Of a stretch of 64,000 nucleotides of DNA, positions 36,903-45,133 are shown one piece after another. The translations under genes and the position numbers were made by a program. Within the stretch, counting starts at the first letter, position 1, and every line of letters begins with the position of its first letter. Under the pieces are notes generated by a model. It had not been told where the DNA came from, ran no database searches, and saw nothing but the letters and a program-made list of their open reading frames with translations. The stretch is from positions 124,001 to 188,000 of the forward strand of contig NZ_RJLM01000005.1 in NCBI RefSeq assembly GCF_004104355.1, given 5' to 3'. This DNA comes from Photobacterium chitinilyticum. GTDB lineage: Bacteria > Pseudomonadota > Gammaproteobacteria > Enterobacterales > Vibrionaceae.

Positions 36903-38432
36903 TCAATTGTAAGCTCTTACCCAATCCATTGTTGCTTTTTCTAGGACTGAAGATTCTTCTCCTACCAATGATTGCCATTGCTCGATTTCTGATTTTGGAA
37001 GAATTTCAACGGCTCTCAGTATCGCCCTTTTATCCCATCCTCCTACGCTATTATATTTGGTTTTCATTCCTCTGACCCAAGACACATCTTTGGCCGTTAT
37101 TGCTGCTGAGGATTGAGCAATAATGCTACCGTTATCGATTAAAAACCTTTTTAAGGGCCTTACTTTTAAAGTTGCGAGGTTGTTTGCGATATACCACTCA
37201 AACCAGTACTTTACTACACCTGTGCCAATGAACTCTGATTCGACTAATGCAATTAATGCACTTTTGGACTCAGCAACAAATGCGTCGTCTGTGACTGAGT
37301 TTAGATATAGACAAACATCATTAATCGCTGGGGCAAAGAACTCAAAATTATCGAATAGAATGGGAGCTAAAACTTTTGTTCTAAATGTTCGTGCTTTTCG
37401 AAGAAGTGCTCTAGCCAAGCCAAGGTCGAGAGTCTTCCTTTCAATAATTGTCTGGGCTAGGGCTAACAATTGTTCTTCATCTGAGATCGCTATTTCGGCT
37501 TGATCTTCTACATGGATAGCGATTTCACCTACTTGCCCTGAATAGGGTTCAAGTCCTTCTAACGAATCAAGCATTTGAGTGCGCTGTAACTCATAGTAAC
37601 TATTTAATTTTTCCACCACAAAATCTGAAGATTTGCCTATTGTTGTCTTTTCAGATGATAGTGTAAGGCGATGGGTTTCATACAAGTATAAAGTTAGGGA
37701 TTCAAGAGTATTCAATAGTTCGGCTTTGGAGTCAGAAAAAACTCTAAAGTCGTCTACGTACCGAGTGTGTTCAATCCCCTTATTTTGTAGAAACAAATCA
37801 ATATCGGATAAAACTGCTTCAGCCATTATGATGCTAGGTGCAGGCCCAACAGGAACGCCTTGAGATGTATTATTGTTCAGCCCAGAGAGGAAGCTATATA
37901 CGCTTTTAGCTATTGAATCTAGTTTAGGGTCGGCGAATGTGATTGTATGAATCAGTTTTTGTAAATAAAGTTGGTTATAGCAATCTGTAATATCCGTTGA
38001 AAGTAAGTACTCATGTTCCTTTGCTAGCTTCTCTGTTTGTTCTATAAAAGTCTTGTAACCTCCTCCTTTGAAGAAGAAGCTCCCTTCATTTAGTGAGATT
38101 CGGTAGGCACAGGCAATATTTTCTTCAATAGGCACTCTTACGGACTCAACCTTCTCTGCAATCAAATGGGTTAGAGCTACGTATACCAGCGTATCTATAG
38201 GGTCTAACTGTTGAACTACCCTAAATCCTCCCTTGGGTTTATATGACACTGCCGTTCTTGGCGCTGTTGACTGGTAATCTGAGAGAGGCATTTGAATTAG
38301 CGTTGCCTTAATGTTATCCCATGAATGCCATATAGCGACAAATTCGTCAGCTTTTGGGAAAAAATCTGAGTCATAATAGGATTGAATATGCTTGCGAGCG
38401 AACTCCAAAGACTCATCATTTAGATATGTCAT
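36903..38432 (-). CDS. Reverse transcriptase of a defence-type (DRT/unknown group) system
   Basis: A 509-residue protein. RT motifs are in order: LSTDITDCYNQLY (motif A Asp, ~residue 145), TSQGVPVGPAPSIIMAE (motif B, ~190), and TRYVDDFRVFS (motif C Tyr-x-Asp-Asp, ~225). LSSEKTTIGKS follows as motif D. Residues 290-509 are helical with no named domain. No group II intron maturase region is present, and there is no retron-like msr/msd evident upstream. The SLATT gene follows, and a decayed SLATT remnant plus a CD-NTase gene precede. Probably an anti-phage RT; the exact DRT or UG class was not assigned. Confidence 0.83.
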   Translation of the reverse strand: MTYLNDESLEFARKHIQSYYDSDFFPKADEFVAIWHSWDNIKATLIQMPLSDYQSTAPRTAVSYKPKGGFRVVQQLDPIDTLVYVALTHLIAEKVESVRVPIEENIACAYRISLNEGSFFFKGGGYKTFIEQTEKLAKEHEYLLSTDITDCYNQLYLQKLIHTITFADPKLDSIAKSVYSFLSGLNNNTSQGVPVGPAPSIIMAEAVLSDIDLFLQNKGIEHTRYVDDFRVFSDSKAELLNTLESLTLYLYETHRLTLSSEKTTIGKSSDFVVEKLNSYYELQRTQMLDSLEGLEPYSGQVGEIAIHVEDQAEIAISDEEQLLALAQTIIERKTLDLGLARALLRKARTFRTKVLAPILFDNFEFFAPAINDVCLYLNSVTDDAFVAESKSALIALVESEFIGTGVVKYWFEWYIANNLATLKVRPLKRFLIDNGSIIAQSSAAITAKDVSWVRGMKTKYNSVGGWDKRAILRAVEILPKSEIEQWQSLVGEESSVLEKATMDWVRAYN

Positions 38433-38489
38433 AATGATATTTCTTCTTATATTATTGGGTTATATCTGATGTTTGTTTCGTTGATTTTC

Positions 38490-38730
38490 TTAATGATTTT
38501 GGAAAAAGGTATCTATCTCATCACCACTAAAAGTTAACTCTTCGTTTTTCTATAGTGCTTTGGAAGCTTCCTTGTAAGTTTTTTCAACATTAGTGCTTGG
38601 AGATCCTTTGTATAGTTTATGTAAGTTTGTCTGCACACTTCTCATGCGTTTTATGTGTCCAAACTACATGACCATAACACTCGCGAATGTGATCAAATAG
38701 CATTGTGTTATGTTGAGTGGCCTGTCCCAT
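38490..38730 (-). pseudogene. Decayed SLATT effector of the CD-NTase operon
   Basis: On the minus strand, ATG at 38730 opens 37 codons reading HIRECYGHVVWTHKTHEKCA, which is typical of the start of a CBASS-type SLATT protein, then TAA at 38617. In the next frame GSPSTNVEKTYKEASKAL, a TAG, and then KNEELTFSGDEIDTFF read as its C-terminal helix. The two membrane segments that should lie between are missing. So the gene has lost its core, shifted frame, and gained a stop. Family recognition is by eye from the THKTHEKCAD and ELTF-EID patterns. Confidence 0.65.
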
Positions 38731-38800
38731 AACAATGATTTTCTCGTTATCAATTTGTTGTTAGAGTCTAACGTTCGGCTACTTGTATAGCCTCAACATT

Positions 38801-40069
38801 CTAAATAATCGGAACTGCAATACGATCCCGAGCTACGATTGTATTATTCACTATTGCATAGCATTCAACGTAATGGTCACCTTCAAACGAAGTAGATTCA
38901 CTACGACTCAGGCTACCGTCATCATCCAAAATATGCCCTCTAAGACAATTGTTCTTAATTGCTTGATCACCTTCATTTTTAACTTTCCACTTTAAATCAA
39001 AATCCACAGGAATATCATGATGATCTACACGGAACTTCAAATCATAACCTTTGTTTAGTGAAGAGGTAGAACCAAGCAATTGTGATAGCTTATGAGTGAT
39101 AGTGTCTTTTTTAACTTCACACTCAATAGCTATTTCATATAAGAGGGTACTAGGGTACATATCTTCAATAAACTGCTCGCCGTTTGAAGACAATGAAGCT
39201 TTCTTGACTGTTGACTGGCTAGGAAATGGACGGCCATAAAGCTTTTTCCATTCTTTCCTTTCTCCTGATTCTGTTTTCGCCTCTATGGCAGATTCACAGA
39301 TTTCACGAGCACGCCGAGCTGCTTTATGAAAAGATTCCTTTACTGGGATTTTAGATAGGCTGCCAAAAGCACGGTAGGAATCTGGATCACCTTCATTTTC
39401 AAGAAAAGTAAAGAAATCTAGGGAAAGTTGGTCAAATTTCCCAAAACTGCTCGTGTCATAATCAGAATTATGTTGCAGAAAACGATAGCATAAAGTGTCA
39501 ATCAGGAAACCACTCATACATACATCGTTTCTGTTTTTCCAAGCTCGTACCATTTTGGATAGATGCCGAAGGTTCCCCTTTCTATCTTCATTGAGTTCTT
39601 TAAATGCACGTAATTCATCGTCAGGATTACATTTACGCCAAGAGCCGCCGTCATTGGAATCAGGGTATTTATAACGACCATCATTTTCTAGAAATACGGG
39701 GCAGACTTCAAACTCTACATGATCTTTAAACTTGACCACCACCACTTGGCCATCTCTACGAATATCTGTGTTCTTATACACTTTGCGAATGGCGTTGCGA
39801 ACCACTTGTAGAAGGTAGGACTGTTTGTCTTTGAAACGTTCTCTGTCACTGTCAGGAATCACATATAACATATCCAAATCAGAAATACCGTTGATGCCGC
39901 TCTTTCGACCATACGATCCGACTTGTTTCGAATTGGTGGTTTTAGATTCACTGTTTCGAAATTCACGGTTTAAAGCGCGAGTAATACACCTATAGCGTTT
40001 TCCAATTTGCCCTTTATTTTTTATCTGAAGGTTATTTAGTAAAGAGTTAAAATTTGATGATGTGGTCAT
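38801..40069 (-). CDS. CD-NTase (SMODS) with C-terminal AGS-C sensor domain
   Basis: A 422-residue protein. The nucleotidyltransferase active site is complete: GSYGRKSG at residues 51-58, the Asp pair in SDLDMLYVI (64 and 66) and the third acidic residue in EFEVCPVF (~121). A helical middle follows, and the last ~135 residues (PVDFDLKWKVKNEGD, FEGDHYVECYAIVNN) match the AGS-C sensor domain of SMODS-linked systems. Such enzymes make cyclic oligonucleotides on phage infection that activate an effector (CBASS). The gene immediately downstream is a dead SLATT effector, so the enzyme may now be an orphan or may signal to the RT/SLATT pair. An intact effector elsewhere is also possible. Confidence 0.85.
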   Translation of the reverse strand: MTTSSNFNSLLNNLQIKNKGQIGKRYRCITRALNREFRNSESKTTNSKQVGSYGRKSGINGISDLDMLYVIPDSDRERFKDKQSYLLQVVRNAIRKVYKNTDIRRDGQVVVVKFKDHVEFEVCPVFLENDGRYKYPDSNDGGSWRKCNPDDELRAFKELNEDRKGNLRHLSKMVRAWKNRNDVCMSGFLIDTLCYRFLQHNSDYDTSSFGKFDQLSLDFFTFLENEGDPDSYRAFGSLSKIPVKESFHKAARRAREICESAIEAKTESGERKEWKKLYGRPFPSQSTVKKASLSSNGEQFIEDMYPSTLLYEIAIECEVKKDTITHKLSQLLGSTSSLNKGYDLKFRVDHHDIPVDFDLKWKVKNEGDQAIKNNCLRGHILDDDGSLSRSESTSFEGDHYVECYAIVNNTIVARDRIAVPII

Positions 40070-40226
40070 GCAATCCCTGCTTGTTTGATAGCTACCTATG
40101 GATTAGGTGAGTAATTTCATATTAATCGTATGGGGTACTTCAAGTCAAAGAGAGATTTGTGAGGATGTCGCTAGCATCAAATCCAAAGAGTCTTAGAACA
40201 AATATAATCATTTATCAGTAAAACTT

Positions 40227-40508
40227 TTGTTCAGATCCTCCTTGGAATACTTAATTACAAAGGAATTAGGTGTATGGGAAGGCTTGGTTGGTTTAGGTAG
40301 ACTTTTTAAGTACTCTGAGCATCCTATCTTTAGGTTTTGCCCACAAAATCAACAGTGGCTAGAGAATGGAAAAATGTCCAATAAGCATGGAATTCTAAAA
40401 GAGCCAATCAAAGTTTGCGTTAATACTTACGACGTATATCTCATGCCTACAACTATCGAAAATGAGCACCGAATTTTGAAAAAAGTTGCCCAAAGGATTT
40501 TGAGGTAA
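40227..40508 (+). CDS. Doubtful 93-codon open frame
   Basis: It has a TTG start only, with no clear ribosome binding site. The sequence has no recognised motif, though composition (KVCVNTYDVYLMPTTIENE) is protein-like. It lies divergent between two defence modules of the transposon. It may be a small cargo gene or a remnant. Confidence 0.25.
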   Translation: MFRSSLEYLITKELGVWEGLVGLGRLFKYSEHPIFRFCPQNQQWLENGKMSNKHGILKEPIKVCVNTYDVYLMPTTIENEHRILKKVAQRILR

Positions 40509-40665
40509 GTGATTTTGACGCGGAAAACTAGATCCAACCTTTACGGTTAGTTGGTACAGACACTTTTTCTCTTAATCATTTAGCATGGTGATTTATTGGT
40601 GTGGCATGCAGTAAAAAGAAGGAAGGGTATCGCTATAACCCAGTCTCGAATGGGTATACGATTTT

Positions 40666-40694
40666 GTTATTGCAGTAGGCGCTACTGCAATAAC
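40666..40694. terminator. Strong stem-loop downstream of the helical-repeat/nuclease operon
   Basis: A 13-bp perfect stem (GTTATTGCAGTAG / CTACTGCAATAAC) with a 3-base loop, 64 bp past the last gene of the minus-strand operon. It lacks a clear T-run on either strand, so its role as terminator is tentative. Confidence 0.5.
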
Positions 40695-40757
40695 GTTGCT
40701 CAGACTCTCTAAGGAGAAAGGAAAAACCTTGTAGAGAGCTGATATGATAGCTTTACA

Positions 40758-42497
40758 TCATTGGCTCAGGGTATTGTCTTCTTGAACTTTGGTATGATGC
40801 TCTTGGGTGTAGAGATCTAAAACGAAATTCATTGGAACTGGTAGCCGATAGTGTCTACAGCCAGTTAGAATTATTGGCCAAAGAGACGCTTTGCATGCGC
40901 TCATCTCGTACACTTTATTGGACTCTTTACATTCAGTCACTAACTGCTCTAAAAGCGCTTTAGGTTCATCCATAATATCTATATTTGAGAGAGTGCCACC
41001 GTGCATGTCATCGAAACGATAGAAATGTTTCTCTGATGATTCGTCTAAGAAAAATACTTGAAAATTGCAGTGAGGCAAAAACTCCTTCTTTATCTTTTTG
41101 ACCGTATTGTAAGCCTCTTCGACATCATAAATTGCAGAAAAAGCGGAAAGGTAGGGGTACATAATTGAGCCTTTTGTAACGCTATTTCTATATTCATCAG
41201 ATTTTTCGATAGGGTGTTCAATAAGCTCTGCATAATTTGCTATTGTAGTAGGATATCTGCGATTTAAGTTGTGCGTACGATAAATTTCGATGGTTAATCC
41301 TAACAACCAGTTCCTAATGTCCTTCCTGTTATGATCACTAAGCGAGAGAAACCATAAAGCCATGACGATATCTATCGCTTGCTCATCTTTATAGGGAGTG
41401 AACAATATTGGGTTATTTGTAATCAAAGCTTTAATTGAGTCTTGATATTCATGAACGGACTTCGATAAAGCTTGATAGAGCTCTTGGCTATCATCTTGTA
41501 CTTGAGATAAGTACCAGTAATTCCAGCACCCAGCGAGGGCGAGTCGACCGAGAACATCGAATAGCTTGAGGTTAACATCTACATCGCATGATGGTCTTAC
41601 TGCATGTGAGAGCGCATACAGTCGATTTACGTGAGGGACGATCTTTTTCTCTAAGTAACTATTTGATATATCTACATTTAGTTTATGTATGGAATTTAGC
41701 GTTTCAAGAGTGGAAATCGCATCTTTATTTTTCTTATCAAATGCAAATTTTGAAGCTTCCCATGCATTCAGCAATGAGTATTCTGCTAATAGGTATGCAC
41801 TTTCCAAGTTATCTTGGTCTCTGCACCAAGAGTACAAAATCCATACGCATAGATACAGTTGGCGAACCCCCGTTAAAATCTGGCGGGGCTTTTTTTCATT
41901 GGTATTAGTGAGTAAAAATGCTAGTTGGGAAAAGTGTTTAAATGCAATATCAGGTTCATCAAGCATGGCTAACGATTTTCTGAGTAGTCCGCGACAGTTC
42001 GCAGGCAACAACTCTTCTCGCAGCATATTTTGCTCAATCAGAGTTGATAGCCTATCTCCATTCCACTCAGAGAAAGACAGCTTGTCGGATTTTTCTCTGT
42101 CTAAAAAAGAGCTCACATTTGCTCGTACTTCTTCCTTAATTTCACCTCCGAAACACAAGCAGATCTCCACGGGAAGTCCTTTGTACTCTGATGGAATTCT
42201 AGTAGGAATAAAAACGTCAATGATTTCATTTATAGAAGGGCGAAGATCTTGAGGGTTCCCGCCATCCCAGTCTTTTCGTCCCAAGTCTCCTGACTTAACA
42301 GAAAACAGAAATACTTTATTTTCAGTGTCTTGTGACAGCTTCCCGACGGCTCCGACATCTACACCATATTGTCTACTGCCTACACCAGGCTTTAAGAACA
42401 CTTCGAAGCCCATTTGACTTAATAAGTCTGGTAGTAGTGCATCTAGTTCACCACGTTCCTTCAAGGATGCTAAATATTGTCGAATGACTAATTTCAT
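40758..42497 (-). CDS. Large protein with N-terminal PD-(D/E)XK-like domain; candidate defence effector
   Basis: A 579-residue protein. Residues ~1-150 look like a restriction-endonuclease fold: LPDLLSQMGFEVF, then QYGVDVGAVG (Asp ~47) and VFLFSVKSGDLG (Lys ~68), an Mrr-like D-x(n)-x-x-K layout. The remaining ~430 residues are mainly helical with many aromatic residues and no recognised domain. ATG overlaps the stop of the 105-residue gene by 4 bp. It is the last gene of a three-gene operon. DNA or RNA cleavage during phage infection is inference. Confidence 0.6.
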   Translation of the reverse strand: MKLVIRQYLASLKERGELDALLPDLLSQMGFEVFLKPGVGSRQYGVDVGAVGKLSQDTENKVFLFSVKSGDLGRKDWDGGNPQDLRPSINEIIDVFIPTRIPSEYKGLPVEICLCFGGEIKEEVRANVSSFLDREKSDKLSFSEWNGDRLSTLIEQNMLREELLPANCRGLLRKSLAMLDEPDIAFKHFSQLAFLLTNTNEKKPRQILTGVRQLYLCVWILYSWCRDQDNLESAYLLAEYSLLNAWEASKFAFDKKNKDAISTLETLNSIHKLNVDISNSYLEKKIVPHVNRLYALSHAVRPSCDVDVNLKLFDVLGRLALAGCWNYWYLSQVQDDSQELYQALSKSVHEYQDSIKALITNNPILFTPYKDEQAIDIVMALWFLSLSDHNRKDIRNWLLGLTIEIYRTHNLNRRYPTTIANYAELIEHPIEKSDEYRNSVTKGSIMYPYLSAFSAIYDVEEAYNTVKKIKKEFLPHCNFQVFFLDESSEKHFYRFDDMHGGTLSNIDIMDEPKALLEQLVTECKESNKVYEMSACKASLWPIILTGCRHYRLPVPMNFVLDLYTQEHHTKVQEDNTLSQ

Positions 42498-42811
42498 GAG
42501 TTACACCCCTCCACTCTGAAGTGCCAAAGCTTATCGTCTAAACCATATGGATCTATATTTTGCATTGATGCGAGTTCAAATGAATGTTTGATTTGCTGTA
42601 AAGGCATTTCTTGCCTAGTTTTTCCTTCTCTGCGGTAAACATAGTGAATCGACTTGTTACCATAGAGCAGCACAGATTCATTGTCTCCGAAAAGAGAGCT
42701 CAAAAAAGACTTTTGTCTTGCTTGCTTCATTGATTCGTCCATAACCTTTTGGTGATGAGTCCAATAGATATACTGGTCACTTTCACTAGGCCTTAACTCT
42801 TTCACTTGCAA
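42494..42811 (-). CDS. 105-residue middle protein of the three-gene operon, unknown function
   Basis: It overlaps the upstream gene by 10 bp and the downstream gene by 4 bp, so all three are translationally coupled. Two visible features are SVLLYGNKSIHYVYRREG and a conserved-looking tail YGLDDKLWHFRVEG. No membrane segment or known family. It could be an adaptor or a modulator of the nuclease-like protein. Confidence 0.6.
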   Translation of the reverse strand: MQVKELRPSESDQYIYWTHHQKVMDESMKQARQKSFLSSLFGDNESVLLYGNKSIHYVYRREGKTRQEMPLQQIKHSFELASMQNIDPYGLDDKLWHFRVEGCNS

Positions 42812-44220
42812 AGCTGCATCAATAGACGAACGATAATCAGAGAACTCTGATAAAACAGAGGCAGCGAATACGGAGAGCTTTTGATCTGAAGATTACTTAA
42901 GTAGTCTTTGACGCTGCCTGGATAGCTGATCAGTAAAGGGTTGAATACAATACGTTGGATTTCGGCTAGTTCAGTTTCATTGGCTACGCTTATTAGAGAC
43001 TCAATTAAGCTCATGACTGTTTTGGGGTGAACGAAGAACCATCCGCAAGCTTTTTTAGCAAGGAAAGAACATGCACCAACATTAGTAGGGACTAATTTTA
43101 TATCGTAAGTCAGTGAGCAATCACCATGAACGCTTTGAATTAGATCAAAGCAAAACTGTCCCAACGCCAGTTTTTTAGCAAGCATCCATCGCGTAATTAG
43201 TGTGGCTAGATATGTATCTTTATGATTGTGCAACTCGCGGACAAAGCTACTGAATGCTTTAACCGAAAGTTTGAAATCATTATGTTCAAAGAACTTCTCT
43301 ATGAAATTTACGCAAATTTGAAGGTTATCTTGCTTTAGAATTCGTCTGAGAGCATGGTCAATGTTGTTAATAGTTTGAGTGCTCTGTGGATTCGCGTAGC
43401 TACAGATGTCCAATAGTCTACTTTCGATTGATGGTGTGATCTGCTTGTGTTCTATAAACAGGGTTACAGATGCTTCATATATATACTGTTCACCATGGTG
43501 GTTGATATGACCATCGATAAAGTTAATTAGCGCATGTTCGAGTTTATCTGTTTGTGCACTAAGTCTAACTAGTGTTCTTAAAGAAGAAGCTAGGATGAAA
43601 TCAGAATGGTGCTTTTCTAATAAGGTATCTACTGCATCTACCGCTAACTCGATTAGATTTTTGTCTTTATAGTTTATGTTACCTATGGCTTGGATTGCTC
43701 TTTGGCAGACTTCTTCTTGGTCATGCTGTAATAAACAAATTGCATGATTAAAAAACAATGACTCATTTCTAGTAGCCCCAGCTTCTAACGCAATAGAAAG
43801 CATATCAGATTCGAAGTGAGGATTTTCCAGAACAAAATCGAAAAGGGCTTGAGCTCTGGTAATTTCAATACTACAAAACTTTTTCAAAGGCAGAAGCAAC
43901 GAGTGGGCTGTTCCATCTTGAACAGTCTCTTTCATCAGGTGATTTATACACTCAACTAACTCTAAAACCTCTACTTTTAGATGAGGTATGGCATCTTGAA
44001 AGGTTTGAATGATTGGGTAGTAGTTTTGCTCCTTCTCTTTCTGGGGGAGCTTAAGATAAGTATCTAGGAGATTAATGTGACCCTGATGATGGAGTTCTAC
44101 CAAGGCTGCTGATAGTTGCCCTTCAGCATTTTGCTCGTCATAGAATAAGTCTTGGATGACTTCAAACAAAACACTGTCATTTTGGGCTTTGAGGAGTTTA
44201 TCTTTCAAATCGTTAACCAC
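42802..44220 (-). CDS. All-helical repeat (HEAT-like) protein, first gene of the candidate defence operon
   Basis: A 472-residue protein composed of consecutive amphipathic helix pairs across its whole length, for example QRAIQAIGNINYKDKNLIEL and ALINFIDGHINHHG, consistent with HEAT/ARM-like superhelical repeats. No enzyme motif is seen. It is likely the scaffold or sensor of the operon. A ~290-bp non-coding gap upstream (44221-44508) should carry the promoter and separates this operon from the transposition genes on the same strand. Confidence 0.6.
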   Translation of the reverse strand: MVNDLKDKLLKAQNDSVLFEVIQDLFYDEQNAEGQLSAALVELHHQGHINLLDTYLKLPQKEKEQNYYPIIQTFQDAIPHLKVEVLELVECINHLMKETVQDGTAHSLLLPLKKFCSIEITRAQALFDFVLENPHFESDMLSIALEAGATRNESLFFNHAICLLQHDQEEVCQRAIQAIGNINYKDKNLIELAVDAVDTLLEKHHSDFILASSLRTLVRLSAQTDKLEHALINFIDGHINHHGEQYIYEASVTLFIEHKQITPSIESRLLDICSYANPQSTQTINNIDHALRRILKQDNLQICVNFIEKFFEHNDFKLSVKAFSSFVRELHNHKDTYLATLITRWMLAKKLALGQFCFDLIQSVHGDCSLTYDIKLVPTNVGACSFLAKKACGWFFVHPKTVMSLIESLISVANETELAEIQRIVFNPLLISYPGSVKDYLSNLQIKSSPYSLPLFYQSSLIIVRLLMQLCK

Positions 44221-44508
44221 TATTTAGAATACCTAATGCAACTAGTTGTTTTTCAGCTAGTGTCATAATTGTATATCGGAAGTAATACGTCAATTATTCA
44301 CCTATTCAAAGTAACTCACATATTGATATGGATTAACATATGGGAGAAGTCCAGGGTCAATTATTGGGTTAACAGTTACTGTCGCTGATTTCTAAGTGCT
44401 CTTTACTGAAATAAACTGGTCGTTGCCTTCCAAATTTCAGACTCAAAGAATTTATACACCAATACTGGCGGAGCCTCTTCATTGCACCACCAGATCCAAC
44501 TTTTCAGG

Positions 44509-45132
44509 TCACCCGCGCTCTTGGTGATGTCGATTGTAGAACACATCATTTTCTTCGTCGTAATCGTCTTTGATGATATTACAATCAGCGATAGCCGCTT
44601 TATGCTGCCTTTGCTTTTCTTTGTATTCTTCAGTCTGTTGATAAATGCGGGACACCTCTGCAAACCAAGCCGCCCACTCAGTAGTTGGTATCTCTCTGCT
44701 CTCAATGGAAACTTCGTTAAATGTGCACATGTAATCACAGAACATGTTGAATAGTTTGCCGTTGTCATTTTGTTTGAGCAGTGATTCAGGGCTAGCTGTT
44801 AGATAGTTATGGCTTTGTTCAAACAGCTCTAGTGCCTTTAGATGGTGGTTAAGTCGCTTATCAATAAGCTCCTTATACTCGGGGAGCACTTTATAGTTCC
44901 ATACTTGGTAGGTTGTGGGGGTAAGAAACCACTTTACTGCGTTATGCCGCTTAATTACCTTTATGAGATTTAAGCGTGGCGCTAGATAGGGGTGAATGTC
45001 TCCATTCTTATTAAACTGCTCTCGTGGGTAGAGCTTTGCACCATTTAGAGTTACAAACATTGAAATATCACGTAAGTGAGGTTTAACTGCGTGAGTTTCA
45101 TAAACTGGTCGGAATGTACCGAATAACGTCAT
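44509..45132 (-). CDS. Sixth gene of the transposition operon, unknown function
   Basis: A 207-residue protein whose start lies one base after the stop of the TnsD-like gene, so it belongs to the tns operon. The sequence is basic then acidic, helix-rich at residues 80-170, and ends in a Glu/Asp-rich tail. It does not look like TnsE, a TniQ protein or a resolvase (no Ser or Tyr recombinase motif). Candidate roles are a target-selection or regulatory accessory protein. Unannotated genes at this position occur in related elements. Confidence 0.6.
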   Translation of the reverse strand: MTLFGTFRPVYETHAVKPHLRDISMFVTLNGAKLYPREQFNKNGDIHPYLAPRLNLIKVIKRHNAVKWFLTPTTYQVWNYKVLPEYKELIDKRLNHHLKALELFEQSHNYLTASPESLLKQNDNGKLFNMFCDYMCTFNEVSIESREIPTTEWAAWFAEVSRIYQQTEEYKEKQRQHKAAIADCNIIKDDYDEENDVFYNRHHQERG

Positions 45133-45133
45133 T

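Noticed and set aside
36903-38432. Retron or group II intron reverse transcriptase
   Set aside because: No msr/msd-like inverted repeats directly upstream, no maturase or intron RNA features, and the SLATT neighbour fits a DRT/unknown-group defence RT better.
44403-44768. 121-codon minus-strand frame
   Set aside because: It overlaps most of the 3' half of the sixth tns-operon gene in another frame and has no recognisable content.
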